A stretch of 64,000 nucleotides of DNA from Jaapia argillacea MUCL 33604 (GCA_000697665.1 KL197733.1:418333-482332), one strand, 5' to 3'. Positions 48,841-60,919 are shown, counted from the stretch's first letter. Notes: generated by a model not told the origin, from the letters alone. Numbers and translations are program-made.

Positions 48841-49831
48841 ATGTCTGATCCTAGCTCTCTTTTCTCCGTCGCAGGGCGCGTAGCGCTCATATCGGGAGCT
48901 AGTTCAGGTATTGGTTCGTACATCGCACACGGCCTCGCCGATCATTCCTGTGCTCGGGTCTACATCGTCGGCAGACGTACCGCCCAACTCCAATCAGTCG
49001 CATCATACAATCCAAAAGTCCTCATCCCAATCGAAGGTGATGTGAGTACCAAGAACGGATGTTTGAAGATTGCAGAGACGTTTGAGAGACTCGAAAGGGA
49101 GAAGAGTGGGGTGAAGGATGGTGAGAAGGTGGGGTTGGATATTTTGGTTTGCAATGCTGGTGTTGCCATCCTTGAGGGTGCTTGGGATCATTTCAAGGCG
49201 AGCCCAGAGGAGGTTAAGAATGCCTTGTTGAAATTAGATGACGAGGATTGGGCAACGGAGTTTGCTATCAACGCATCTGCGATACAAGTGAGTCTTGTCA
49301 GATCCCACATCGTTCCCTCCTCAGCGTCCCAACCGCACAAATTCTATCCCAGTGGCTCTCAGCCGCCCTCCTCCCATCCCTCGCCCACGCCTCCCAAACC
49401 AATTCAGGTTTCCGCCAAGGACGAGGAGCGATAATCACCAACACCTCCGTCTCAGCCATCTACGTCTCCCCACATGCTCAAGGCCACCTCTACTGCGCCT
49501 CAAAGGCTGCAGCAGAAACAATCACCCACAATCTGGCCTCCAAATTCACCAAACATGGTGTCCGAGTCAATTCATTGGCGATAGCGAACATCCCTAGCGA
49601 GATGAACGACCCAAACAACGAGAATAGTTTCATAAGTAAGATGAAGGATATCATGCCGATTGGGAGGATCGGGACTGAGGAAGATGCGGTTGGCGCCGTT
49701 GTTTACTTGAGTAGTAGGGCGGGGAGTTATGTTTCTGGTACGACGATAAAGGTACCACTTTACGTTGTACTTGGTTGAACGACTCACCAATTTTTTTTGC
49801 AGTTGGATGGCGGTGCACTCATTGGGATTTG
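48841..49831 (+). CDS. Short-chain dehydrogenase/reductase
   Basis: Classical SDR, about 290 residues and three exons, only distantly related to the tandem pair at 4.6-7.7 kb. The cofactor motif is ISGASSGIGSYIA at residues 17-29, the NAG motif LVCNAGVAI, the catalytic Ser in ITNTSVSAI, and the catalytic Tyr/Lys in HLYCASKAA. HGVRVNSLAI and GGALIGI are the usual later segments; family members often end in DGG plus a short tail, as here. The first intron ends before WLSAALLPSL, the second before LDGG. It opposes MCM2 across a 1.1-kb divergent region. Substrate unknown. Confidence 0.88.
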
Positions 49832-50233
49832 AGGTACCCTAGAGAAGTCGAATAACGCAATCTACACTGTATCCGTCTCTCCCTGTGGAGATACGACCAA
49901 TAGAATCGGCTTGCATGGATGTGAGTTGGAGACATTTGCTCCGGTGACAAGAGGGAAGCTGTCAACACCTCCCATCGCACTCGCGGAAGTACTGGGTTTT
50001 CTATGCGCCATGCTTTGGGTAGCCAGGAATAACTTGGCCTAAACAATACAGGGATTCAAGACGATGTCGCATGAGCGCTTCATGAGACAGAACTTATCGC
50101 ACCCCTTCCCTTCCTCCCATCGATTTCCGACTCTGCATGTCAAGGCGTACGTTATGTCGTGCACCTTCGACTCGTTATAGAAGCACAGATACGATGAACG
50201 AGGTGATCATCTCGAAGGTTACCTCCCCTCCGG
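49832..50233. other. Convergent 3' intergenic
   Basis: 402 bases between the SDR stop and the MYND gene stop. No gene is seen. Confidence 0.4.
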
Positions 50234-51259
50234 TCAGATAAAACTTGGAAGGATCTCTCCCTCGACAAGGAACTCGTAAAGGGACAGGTTCTCAAATTCG
50301 GGATGTCGGTCTTGATAGACATCAATCGCAGTTGATAGATACCGTTCGGAACTGGTGGCAGGCCACGAATCACAGATCTTCTTGTGCTGTCCCCATTTCG
50401 CGATTTGACAATCTTTGCTGCATGATGTAATGCGTTCAATACCGTTCGAGACAATAGAGGACAGTGACACTCACCAGCAATACATCGCCAAGAAACACTT
50501 CTTACAGAAATTCTCCGCCTTCTTTCCACAGTTGTCGCAGTTCCGATTCTTGACTTTCAACACCCTCCTCGTCGTTACCTTCTCCTTCTCCTTCTCGACT
50601 TCCTTTGGCTTCTTTCCATCTAAACTCATCAACCCCAACATCGTCATCAGCTGTTTCGTCTTGTCGATCCGGACGGTAGCCACTCGCTGGTACTTGTCAG
50701 GCTCGATGATGGTCCGTGCGCGATGGACGAGCTCTCTCGCGTAGATGACCCTACCCTTTGATTTCTGGTTGACAAGGGCGATGCGATATGGGGAGATACT
50801 GATCTTCCCTCGGAGGTGTTTAGCATTTTCGTTCCATGTCGTGATCAAGGGGTCGTTCTCAGCGTCCTCCGCACTCTTGACATCTGTCAGAGCATACAAT
50901 GCGGCCAACACCTCCTGAGCATCGTCCTCCTCCTTGTCGTCCTTCTCCACATCCCCTATCGAATCCCCTGTCCCCAATTCGGAAAGTAGTCGGAGGAGGT
51001 GGTTGACCACGCATGTCTCTTCGCTAGAGGAGGTAGATTTTATGACAGCTTGAAACCATGTGGAATAGGCGCAGCACGCGGAGAGAGCGCGAGCTGCTTG
51101 GATTCGGTCTTCCTTCGACCCTGACTGGAGCTCTGCGAAGACCTCCTCGAAAGTGTAGGATTTTAGAGAGAGAACGGTAGACGGATTCGAAGAGAGAACT
51201 GGGTATGTTTCCCCCGAAGCTGATTTAGACTTGGATTTGGACTTCTTTTTGGGCGACAT
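50234..51259 (-). CDS. MYND zinc-finger protein
   Basis: Protein of about 320 residues with a C-terminal MYND finger. Start MSPKKKSKSK at 51259 is followed by a Lys/Ser-rich nuclear-signal-like stretch. The central helical region (TFEEVFAELQSGSKEDRIQA, HLLRLLSELG) is ARM/HEAT-like. The MYND motif is NRNCDNCGKKAENFCKKC followed by MYCCKDCQIAKWGQHKKIC; it keeps the C-x2-C...C-x2-C...Y-C...C-Q...H-K...C pattern across one intron. MYND fingers mediate protein-protein contacts with Pro-rich ligands. The tail ends LVEGEILPSFI. Partner and role are not readable. Confidence 0.85.
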
Positions 51260-51409
51260 GGTTGTCGGTGGCAAGGCCCGCAATTCACCGGCACAGGATT
51301 CCCACCGATCAACGGAACGTAAAGTCAATCTTATCTTATCGCACAAACCTCAGCGAGGGAGAGGGATATATTGGCGGTGCGCAAATTAGTAGGTCTAGTA
51401 AGGATACAT

Positions 51410-52705
51410 TCACCTGAACTTGATGAAGGTCAGAACTCCGACCAGGATACCCAGCACCGAAAGGGCTGCTGCCATATACCCTAAAAACACGATGAATAAG
51501 AATGATTTGTTACAGCATGAAAAGAGATCCCTTCACCAGCAATAGTGAAAGCAGTAGACACGTCATGAGTCAAAACAGAATAGACGATTGCGAAAACCAG
51601 CGTGGAGAATACGGCGGAAATGACCCAAAACGAGATACGACGCGTGCTCCATTGTTCGAGGAACAAGATGCCTCGCCCTGGGTCAGCAGTCAAAGTGCCC
51701 ATGAAGTCATGACGACCTCTGAATATGTCAGTCCGTTGGAGGTAGTGCTGAAAACGGAGACCTTGTGAAAGGTCTGGGGGATCCATAACCAGCTGGGGAA
51801 AGGCATGGAATGGAGTAATGTCTGACTGTTTGTGGTTGCGAACGGTGATCAGTAGATAGTCCAAACGTACGAAATAGTATGTACTCACTGGTACCATCGT
51901 GATGGCTCTGAGAACAAAGGAAGAACGTAGTGATCTATCAGCCGCGTCCATGGTGGTCAGCGACGAGCCACCAACCTAAGACACTTTAGCGAAAATAATC
52001 TTCTCAAGATGGTGCGCATTCCGTTGTATTTCTTCACGAGTTCGGTTAGAAGCACCTCATCATCCCACTCCCTACGGACTTCCAGCCATGACGAATCTGC
52101 ATCTCTGAATACCCTTAATCTGAAAGTTGACCAGGGAGGGTGCCACAAATTGTTCCGAATGGGAGTCAAAGGTAACCCTGCGGCTTCTGCGGCGTTGAAG
52201 TAAGAATTTATCCGGTCAGGCCAAGGCGAGGCAACATTCTGAAACTGCGTTCCGATGTACTCAGTGTCTTGGGGCCTGTGCCAGTGATTGAGATAACCGG
52301 GACCAGACGCCCATCAAGACCATGCTCACCGACGTGGTCTGCCCCTACCGCGCCCAGAGTCAAGGTTTCTTGGGACCTCTTCAGCAGAAGGCAACCCAAC
52401 AGCTTCTGCGGCATTGAAGTAGGGACGTATCATCTCGGGCCATGGGGCAGGTGCCGGTTGCATGACCCCCATGTTTTCAACGTCTACGTGCCTATATACC
52501 CGTGATGACCAGGAGGCATCATTGACAAGAACTAGGAAAGAAGCGATGATCCATGTCAAGCTCACCGACGACTGGGAGGCCCGCCCCGCCAATGTTCAGG
52601 ATAGGGTCCTTGCTGGTGTGCTTGCTCTGGAGGAGACACAATGCTGGTCATAACCGGGGGTTCAACGATGGATCCATCGCGCCATGAAAAATGGGCACTG
52701 CCCAT
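51410..52705 (-). CDS. Two-TM REWDDE-motif protein, copy B (unrecognised family)
   Basis: Paralogue of 27335-28608 in opposite orientation. From a Kozak-favourable ATG at 52705 (MGSAHFSWRDG) the exons give two tandem copies of a motif: PWPEMIRPYFNAAEAVGLP, then PWPDRINSYFNAAEAAGLP. The core then reads WSTFRLRVFR, VRREWDDEVLLTELVKKY, AITMVP, ITPFHAFPQ and RFQHYLQRTDIFRGRHDFM, and two C-terminal helices follow (ISFWVISAVFSTLVFAIVY, and ALSVLGILVGVLTFIKF) to the stop at 51410. The doubled motif is not seen in copy A, which has a single WPGRIERFHDLASAAGLP. All joins (one phase-2 intron between the repeats, GTGAGC...CACAG) are in frame. Length about 340 residues. Function unknown. Confidence 0.75.
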
Positions 52706-53663
52706 GTTTTGGAATGGTATGGAAAAGAAACCAACAACTTCAGTGGCGCGCTCGAGTTGGTTCAGTGCATGGTTGGATGGCAAGGGCCAGGCCCAAGGCA
52801 ACCTAAACTGCACGACAATATTAATGTCGCAATGTTAAGATGGTTATGTCTCATACGCCACCTGATATGTTTCGAGCGACTCGGACTCTCACTTTGACTC
52901 TGTCTTATGCATCTTTTGGTTCTCTTGACTTCGAAAAACTCAAGGAATTTACAGCTCATATTGACTTCAATTCAAGTAAAGGCGTTGGACACAGCCAGCT
53001 ACCCAAAGGTATCATCAGTCTCGCTAACCGACGAATCAGACTTCAACAATCTCAAGTCAATCGGAAACAATGCCACGGATGCACCCAACTACGAACTCCC
53101 ACTGGGCCACCAGCAAGCAAACCACACCAAGGTTACCGGGGGGTGAGGAGCCCATCCATGAGAAGAGGGTTCCAGCGAGTAGAAAACATTTGTCGCAGAG
53201 ATGGAATAATGATGAACTCAGAGATCCTGAGGTTGATGCCAAGTGGTCCGAAAAAGGCTGTGGTCCTGTGGAGTCCTCCAACCCCACTCCAACCCTGATC
53301 CGATTCTCTTAGCTTCAGCCTTGCTTGACTTCGTTGTACCGCAACCTTCGTCGCTGAGGGCACAACTTGGACTTAAAATGGACATTTGAGCACCAATACT
53401 GTAGATCGAGGTGTCCTTCTACTTTGGAATCGGCGCCAGACAAGCAACGAGTGACGCATTGTCGAAGGGTATTCAAGGTAACAGTCGTTCACCTATAATT
53501 AGACGGTGCGCCCTTTCAAGCTTCAAATCTATGGGACGAGCGCTCATCATAACCTTGTTCTAGAAATGAAGTTGCCGTAATTTACCTCGATCCTCCTTCG
53601 CCCCGAAACGTTCATCTGCCTCGAGGCGCACATCTCTGAGAATCCTTGCAAGTGACCACCACC
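52706..53663. other. Divergent region between REWDDE copy B and the BTB gene
   Basis: Holds the promoters of both genes. Frames on the plus strand around 52840-53312 are open but overlap in different phases and show no motif. The 60 bases before 53664 are repeated before the BTB paralogue (near 60873-60919). Confidence 0.4.
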
Positions 53664-55151
53664 ATGAACTACCCCCACCAGACCGAATCTGCTATCGACG
53701 CAATGGATATTCCAGCACCCAGTTCAAAAACATGGTCAGATGCTTCTCTTTCCCCTACCCCCTCTGAGGTATCCAGCTTTGAGGACGTTGGGGAGGGTGA
53801 ATCGTTGTCTTCACATGCCCTGGGTGATAAAGGATCCTTAAGCGGTACAGTCGTTGGAAAAGCTGCCGGACCTCCTTCCGCTGCCCCAGGCGCTCTTTTC
53901 GCTCCAAAGAAACACGAAACGTTCTATATCCATGACGATATGGTAGTATTCTTGGTACGCATTCCACATTCTGCAACCTTTTGAGTATCATTGTTCCTGA
54001 CCCTACCGGAATTCTATCAGGTTGAGGACACCCTTTTCAGGCTTCACTCCTTCTTCTTCAAACGGGATTCGGAGTACTTTAGGAACTTGTTTTCGCAACA
54101 CGGCTCTTCCTCAGAGGCTCATCCCGTTAGGCTCGACGGCGTATCAGTCGCCAATCTTGAGACCTTCCTCGGAGTTTTGTACCCCTCGTGTGTCCCATTC
54201 AACCCATTATCCTCCATATCGTACCGATTTTGGTTTGCAGCGACTTCTCCAAGCGCACAGCCACGACCGCCGATGAATGGACATCAGTCCTAGCCCTTGC
54301 GACCAAGTGGTCATTTACCACAATTCGCTCTCTCGCCATCAGGGAACTCTTTCCTTTGGCTTCTCCCATTGAGAAGATTGTGGTTGGGCGTCAATATAAC
54401 ATACCCGGATGGCTTCAAGACGCTTACGTCGCCGTTTGTGAGCGCCCTGAAGCATTGACGAAGAAAGAGGGGGAACGGCTTGGATTAGACGAAGTTATCA
54501 AGATTTCACAGCTCAGACAGGATGTCAGAACACATGCTGTGTTACTCCACCGATGTGAAATACAGACCATTGTCGGAGCGATTGTCCCGCCTATCCAGAA
54601 GGTTCCCTTGCCCGAGTTTATTGCTCCTAGAGCTACTGGTGGACTGGAAACAATCGAGGTGAGATCTTGTTAATGGACTAGTCGTAACTATTTGACTAAC
54701 ACGGATGTCTTATCACCAGATGCTTCATTCTGGTCTAGCTACCACCATGCCTTTCCCCAGCGACACCGCCCCCGTCTCCCCGGCACATCCAACCCCGTCG
54801 CCAGACGTCAGGCCTGAAGAGCAGACGAAGCCAGCTCCAGTCCCGATCACTTACTGGAATCAGCTACTTGCTCTATCGACGGCTCCCACTGAGGAAGAAT
54901 TCGGGGACGTTAAATATCTGGCAGCTCGCGGGATGGAAAAGGAGTTGAGGAAGATTGAAGTTTACCTAGAGACAAGCGGGAGACCGCTAGGTGCTGATAA
55001 TGCTCGCCAGATGGTGGATATCAAGGCGACGCTAGGCCGTACAAGTACACATCGTGACGACCCCCTGCCCGATCTCACGTCCTTCGAGTTGTGGGCGCTG
55101 GCGAAGCGACTGCAGTATCTCCGATCACGCCTTGGTATCCGAGTCGCCTGA
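53664..55151 (+). CDS. BTB/POZ-domain protein
   Basis: Basidiomycete BTB/POZ protein, about 430 residues and four exons. The start MNYPHQTESAID at 53664 is the first ATG. An N-terminal Ser/Asp-rich region (WSDASLSPTPSEVSSF, EDVGEGESLSS) precedes the BTB fold: HETFYIHDDMVVFLVEDTLF, RLHSFFFKRDSEYFRNLF, then VANLETFLGVLYP and WTSVLALATKWSFTTIRSLA. A helical C-terminal half follows (RQYNIPGWLQDAYVAVCERP, LTKKEGERLGLDEVIKI), and the last exon begins MLHSGLATTMPF. BTB domains dimerise and often recruit ubiquitin ligases or regulators; this expanded fungal group is of unknown role. A broken tandem copy lies at 60920-64000. Confidence 0.85.
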
Positions 55152-55818
55152 TGCTGACTAGTACCTTATGTGCAACATCATTTGCGTAGTTCGATGCATA
55201 GCAAACTAGGATTCATCCGATCAGAACCCCAGGACAAACCAAGGGCGGTACCGAGTACTTGAGATGGCGGGAACGGTTGGTGGTCACGGTGCGGATGGGG
55301 GAGACCAAGGGGCCAAAGTGTTGTGTCGAGTGAAAGTCTTGTGAAACTCATTTGATCCATTGATCACCAACTCGCCTTTGGCTTGACTTCCCTTGCAGCT
55401 CGTAAAATCATGCAACTGTAAAGCCTCTCCAGCATGGGGTGCATACTAGCAGTTCCGAATCTCTCCCAGCCTTGTTAAGATGATCAGTGTTGATGTTGAT
55501 GGCAGGCTGGGAATGATGTTGCTGGCGTTGGTCTCAATGCCCCTCCTCTGAGGGGTTCTCCCACCCCCATAATTCGCGTTGCTTCTCGTCCGACCCGCGT
55601 GTCTTGTTTGTACACTGTGGCGCGCACTCGGCAATTCCCGTTCTCCTGCTAACAACTGCACTACTTATTGCACTGACTCGAAGCCAGTCGCTACGATGCA
55701 CGCAATGGTGATTACTGGGGCAGGATTGAAGAAAATCGAGTGAGAAAATGTGTTCGAGTAGTACTCGACATGTCCATTCAGCCTCCCTTACACTGAAGAG
55801 CTCGAGACTGAGAACAAT
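55152..55818. other. Intergenic, BTB gene to the Harbinger element
   Basis: 667 bases with no gene recognised. The right edge is the AAT target site (55816-55818) of the transposon. Confidence 0.4.
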
Positions 55819-56052
55819 AGGGGAGGTCAGAGTGACCGATTCTGGTGTGATCCCAAGTTTGATCCTGTGACGATCCGTGACGATTCTGAAATCAAGAATC
55901 TGCACAGAATCGTTGTCAACTCTGACCACCCCCAATTCTCTGACGATTTTTGGTCGATCCTGGCCTTTGCTTATAGTCAGATATTATGCTATGGAAATAC
56001 AAGAAGTTTTGTTATCTTGTCAGATCTTTGGTCTTTCCAGTCAACCATCGCC

Positions 56053-57537
56053 ATGCCCCGATACACCCCACGCACGGCCAGAGCACTCAATGCCCTCAAG
56101 GCATACACAAAATTCGTGAAGGCCCGTCGCGCTCGACACCAACGCTCTCGTTTTCGAAGGCCTCCCATCCCCACTCAAGAAGCCAGAGGTCGTTGCTTGC
56201 ACCGTATGAGCCTCTCATCTATCAGCTCCCTTAGTTCAATATCCTCGTCGTCACAGTCAGCTAGCAGGGAATCAATTACCTCGGATGGGAGCAACAACAC
56301 CTCTGTCAAAGACGTACTTGAAGATCTTATGCCCGAACTTGAGCCGATCCGCCTCGATGACCCCTTCGAGTTGGATATGTGGTCCTGGGACGAGTTGGAG
56401 ACCGAGTCTAATTCAGGCTCAGATGCTGATGACGAGGAGAGTGAGGACGAGAGTGGGGCCTCCGACATTGTTGTTGCTCACGGACCCACGTGGCTTGGCC
56501 AAAGGGTCTGACATGCCGTGGAGGCCATGTACACCGATCGCTACCAGATGCCCCAAGATCAGCTTCCTCAGGGGCCTGCATACCTCATGCATGTCCTCAC
56601 AGTCTACAAGCACTCACGTCCTGACCATTTCCGAGAGAACTTACGTGTCAGCCCCACAACATTCGACAGGGTTGTCAGTACAATTGAGAACGACCCCGTT
56701 TTCTCGAACAACTCCCAAAATGCCCAAATACCAGTCGAAATTCAACTCGCCATCACTCTCTATCGCTTCGGACACTACGGAAACGCTGCGGGACTCCAAC
56801 AAGTTGCCAACTGGGCTGGAGTTGCAAAGGGGACTGTTGAACTGGTGACGAGGCGTGTTATTACGGTGATCTTGCATCCGACCTTCTTGCGGACCGCAGT
56901 TCGCTATCCCACCCCCGACGAGAAGGAGAAGGCGAAGGTTTGGGTTGAAAAGCACTCGTGTAGGGCATGGCGAGGTGGATGGTGTCTCGTGGATGGTACT
57001 CTTGTCCCACTCTATGATAGACCTTTCTGGTATGGTGAGAGTTACTTCGATAGGAAATGTAACTACTCCCTTAACATACAGGTATGTTGGCCTACATTTC
57101 ATCTGATGCTGTCATTAACCAAAACCACTAATAGACGTATTAGATTATCTCGCTACCTAACCTCCGAATTATTGACTTTGGTTTTGGCTTTACTGGGAGC
57201 ACCCACGACTCCACGGCATGGGAGGAAACCCATCTCGCTCGTGAACATGATACCTTGCTCGAAGATGGAGAGTTTATCTGGGCTGACTCCGCATATCCGG
57301 TTGGTTATTACTGCTCGTAGCGAAGGCCCCTACTCATATTTAATTAGCTTGCAACATGGATGATTTCGCCTTACAAAAAGCCTGAACATGACCTCCCGAA
57401 CAACGAAGTGTTCAACAACCATGTATCGATGGTTCGCATACGGTCTGAGCATGCCATTGGATTTCTCAAGGGTTGTTTCCAGTCTCTGAAGAGTTTACGT
57501 GTGAACATCAAGGACGAGACCTCCCACAAGTTCGCGA
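56053..57537 (+). CDS. Harbinger transposase (DDE_4 / HARBI1-like), partial
   Basis: DDE-superfamily transposase of the Harbinger nuclease. The first part, MPRYTPRTARALNALKAYTK, is basic, then acidic and Ser-rich. A TGA at 56509-56511 lies in the frame that continues as HAVEAMYTDRYQMPQDQL, so this copy has one nonsense change (likely CGA to TGA). Then come LRVSPTTFDRVVSTIE, the helix-turn-helix-like YRFGHYGNAAGLQQVANWAG, WCLVDGTLVPLYDRPFW (first Asp), RIIDFGFGFTGSTHDSTAWE (second Asp), WADSAYP and IRSEHAIGFLKGCFQSLKSL (the Glu). Two introns are needed (after NYSLNIQ and after ADSAYP). The 3' end runs into the N gap. Confidence 0.85.
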
Positions 57538-58489
57538 NNNNNNNNNNNNNNNNNNNNNNNNNNNNNNNNNNNNNNNNNNNNNNNNNNNNNNNNNNNNNNN
57601 NNNNNNNNNNNNNNNNNNNNNNNNNNNNNNNNNNNNNNNNNNNNNNNNNNNNNNNNNNNNNNNNNNNNNNNNNNNNNNNNNNNNNNNNNNNNNNNNNNNN
57701 NNNNNNNNNNNNNNNNNNNNNNNNNNNNNNNNNNNNNNNNNNNNNNNNNNNNNNNNNNNNNNNNNNNNNNNNNNNNNNNNNNNNNNNNNNNNNNNNNNNN
57801 NNNNNNNNNNNNNNNNNNNNNNNNNNNNNNNNNNNNNNNNNNNNNNNNNNNNNNNNNNNNNNNNNNNNNNNNNNNNNNNNNNNNNNNNNNNNNNNNNNNN
57901 NNNNNNNNNNNNNNNNNNNNNNNNNNNNNNNNNNNNNNNNNNNNNNNNNNNNNNNNNNNNNNNNNNNNNNNNNNNNNNNNNNNNNNNNNNNNNNNNNNNN
58001 NNNNNNNNNNNNNNNNNNNNNNNNNNNNNNNNNNNNNNNNNNNNNNNNNNNNNNNNNNNNNNNNNNNNNNNNNNNNNNNNNNNNNNNNNNNNNNNNNNNN
58101 NNNNNNNNNNNNNNNNNNNNNNNNNNNNNNNNNNNNNNNNNNNNNNNNNNNNNNNNNNNNNNNNNNNNNNNNNNNNNNNNNNNNNNNNNNNNNNNNNNNN
58201 NNNNNNNNNNNNNNNNNNNNNNNNNNNNNNNNNNNNNNNNNNNNNNNNNNNNNNNNNNNNNNNNNNNNNNNNNNNNNNNNNNNNNNNNNNNNNNNNNNNN
58301 NNNNNNNNNNNNNNNNNNNNNNNNNNNNNNNNNNNNNNNNNNNNNNNNNNNNNNNNNNNNNNNNNNNNNNNNNNNNNNNNNNNNNNNNNNNNNNNNNNNN
58401 NNNNNNNNNNNNNNNNNNNNNNNNNNNNNNNNNNNNNNNNNNNNNNNNNNNNNNNNNNNNNNNNNNNNNNNNNNNNNNNNNNNNNNNNN
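57538..58489. other. Assembly gap (N run)
   Basis: 952 N bases inside the transposon, between the transposase and the 3' end of ORF2. Frames that appear to cross it are artefacts. Confidence 0.99.
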
Positions 58490-59982
58490 GCCCATCGACG
58501 TATGAGGCCGAGAGTATGGAGACCAGTGGCCTTGAGAGAACGTAGGAGGAGTGCCGAAGGAGCTTGGACCAGCGGCGGTGCTGGTGTGCTGACTGGTCGA
58601 AGCCTTCAACTTCGCAAGGTCTAACGCGAGAGCATTTTGCAACTTGATCTTCTCCAATTCGAGAGCAGCACGTTGTTGTTCCTTCCTGATGCTCCCCTTT
58701 GTCCTAATCTTCTTGATGTCGTACTGCGTTTTGCCCACGACTTTGGCCTTCTGGAGATTGATCTCCATCTGGCGGGTCTTCTCCTCGGAGAGAGCGATGT
58801 CTTGGAAGTCAGCAATTGCCTTGGGTTTCTTCGAAGGAGCGGTGGGAGGCTTCGAGAGCTGTGTAGTCGAAGAGACACTTGGACGGGGGGCAGTCTTCTT
58901 CACGTTGGAACCCGAGACTGGGACTGGCGTTGTGGTAGCAAGACGAGCCTTCTTCGGCTTCGGAGCCACTACACTCTCGTCCCCACTGCTATCAACAATG
59001 TCCCCCCTCGCCTTCACACCTTCCGACTCTCTAGTATCACCCTCATCGAATTCTTCATCGTTAACTGGACCACTCTCGCCATCGACATCAATCTCCTCAC
59101 TGAAGCCTATTCCATCACTACTGACATCATCGTCACCGACACTGGGTAACACAACAGCCAAGTCGAGGTCACTCTGACTGTTACCGAGCCCAGTCGGAAC
59201 AAGATTGGGGCGTTGTGCGATGAGCTCCCTCATCTCAAAGAACCACGGAGCTCCGAGTTCGTCTCGTACTTCTGCTAGAAAGGTAAATCGAGTCAGGCAT
59301 CTGATCATTCAGGAATGGGTGAGTGCAACACATACTCCACTTGTTGGTGAACTCATTCTCATCTCCCATATTGATGTCGCTAGCCGTCTTGATGCCAGCT
59401 CCAGTGGCACTGAGGATCTCGATACCCTTTCGAGTCAACTCAGTCATCCTCAAGTAGAGTGAGTACACCGACATGCTAAGCCATCATCAAGAACTCACTT
59501 GCGGAGTCTGTTCTTGATTTTGTTGCTCCAAGCCTGCCTCTCCTTCGCAGTGCCCTTCGCAGCTCGATTGAAAGCTGTCTTGTAGTCTGCATGGTCACTA
59601 AACAGGGCAAGGCAGAGTTTCCAGTGGTGTTCCGATTTCTTCTTGCCACCTTGCCTCGGATTGGCACCAGGAGGAGGGAACAGGCCCTTCTTGATATCGA
59701 TCTCGTTACCAATCTCTCCTATCAAGGCCCAATCCAAGGCAGCATTGTTCTCGTCCCACCTACAGAGAGTTTGTGAGGTGAAAAAAGTTCGGGAACCGAT
59801 TCAAGTCAAACATACTTCACGTTGACACTCTCGCTAACCTCCGTAACCTCGACCTCCTCTTCTCCGCTGCTGTCACTAATGCCACCCTTCTTTCCACCCT
59901 TCTTCGCCTTTTCGCTCGGTTTGCGCTTCCTTTTCCCTGGAGTCTGAGCTGGTGGCTGAGATGACTTTGCTTTTGACCCCAT
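58490..59982 (-). CDS. Harbinger ORF2, Myb/SANT-like DNA-binding protein, partial
   Basis: Accessory protein of the element, needed by relatives for DNA binding and nuclear import of the transposase. Reading from MGSKAKSSQPPAQ at 59982, a Lys-rich nuclear-signal region (GKRKRKPSEKAKKGGKKGG) and an acidic stretch come first. After an intron follows a trihelix or SANT-like block, WDENNAALDWALIGEIGNEI and HHWKLCLALFSDHADYKTAF, with QAWSNKIKNRLRK. Later exons carry EVRDELGAPWFFEMRELIA and a long acidic/Lys linker with a helical QMEINLQKAKVVGKTQYDIK segment. The C-terminus is lost in the N gap. Three introns fit splice signals; no stop is seen inside the joined frame. Confidence 0.75.
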
Positions 59983-60270
59983 GAGAGAGACAGAGTGAGA
60001 CAGACACTGGATGGTTGAGAGCAGGCAACGGCGGCTGAGAGGATAGATGGTGGTTGATAGATAAGATTTTATTAGAGACCTTTTGTTACATCGATAAGAT
60101 AGTAAAGTCTTAGAGAGGTTATCAAGAATCACGATTCCCAACGTCGTTGCGCCTCCCGAGGCGCAACTGCGATTTGGGTGATTCTCGATTCTGACAGGGA
60201 AATCGGGTCGAGAATCATAGTTCAGGATCAACTCAGAATCTCGTCGGAATCGTGCACTCTGACCTCCCCT

Positions 60271-60919
60271 AATCTATGCAAAATACACTGCATGTCGATA
60301 GTCATATACTGCACCTGCCTTATGAGCCTGCCTCACAGTCTCAATAATAATTTGGGTAAATAGATTTGAGTGCCTGAGAGGAGTAAAGACGAGCAAGTAT
60401 GGGCAAAGACACAAAATGTCGCTCCTGATCTGGCCAGGGTGTGACCTATTTGGTGTGAAGAAAAGGGAGTGACAGAAGGGGGTGGAAGATGAACAAAGGA
60501 AATTTGGAATTATTTGAGAAATTTGGAGGGGATAGAAAGGGGGGACAGCAATGGGGATGAGGGATTGAGAAAGTACGAGGAGTGAGTAGGGAGCCAGAGG
60601 TGAGTTTTCAGTTGAGATTGAGAGTTGAGTAGGCAGTTGGAGGGTGTGCTAGGGTCAATTTATTGGGGGAAGGTGGGTTAGTAGAATGTGACGAGGTGGA
60701 TCATGATGGACCATCGCTATGTATTCCATGGTTTGGTGATTGCAAGAAGCTGTGTGAATTGCTCAAGATTTCTCAGAATAACAACAAGACAGATAGTTCT
60801 TTTCAGAGGAGGGGTGAGCTGCTGACGCAAGTAGGTGCTTCCCAAGTTAGTCTCAATTACATTCATTGATCTGCCTCGAGGTGCACAGCTCTGAATCTCT
60901 CTGCAAGTGGCGACCAATG
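60271..60919. other. Intergenic, Harbinger element to the BTB relic
   Basis: G- and A-rich sequence with no gene. The last 50 bases (from CTGCCTCGAGG near 60873) match the leader of the intact BTB gene and mark the left edge of the duplicated unit. Confidence 0.4.

Larger units (their letters stand above)
55819..60270. mobile_element. PIF/Harbinger DNA transposon
   Basis: About 4.45 kb including a run of N (57538-58489, length not reliable). The ends are inverted repeats beginning AGGGGAGGTCAGAGTG (left 55819-55834; right 60255-60270 reversed), with weaker similarity running on for about 30 bases. A 3-bp AAT duplication flanks it (55816-55818 and 60271-60273), as expected for Harbinger. It carries a transposase on the plus strand and a second, Myb/SANT-like ORF on the minus strand, the usual two-gene plan. 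Subterminal palindromes occur at both ends (ACGATTCTG/CAGAATCGT, 55880-55913; GTTGCGCCTC/GAGGCGCAAC, 60146-60167). The transposase has one in-frame stop, so this copy probably cannot move alone. Confidence 0.88.

Noticed and set aside
57360-59308. Very long open frames crossing 57538-58489
   Set aside because: They run through N bases, which translate as unknown residues; only the flanking parts are real and belong to two opposite-strand transposon genes.
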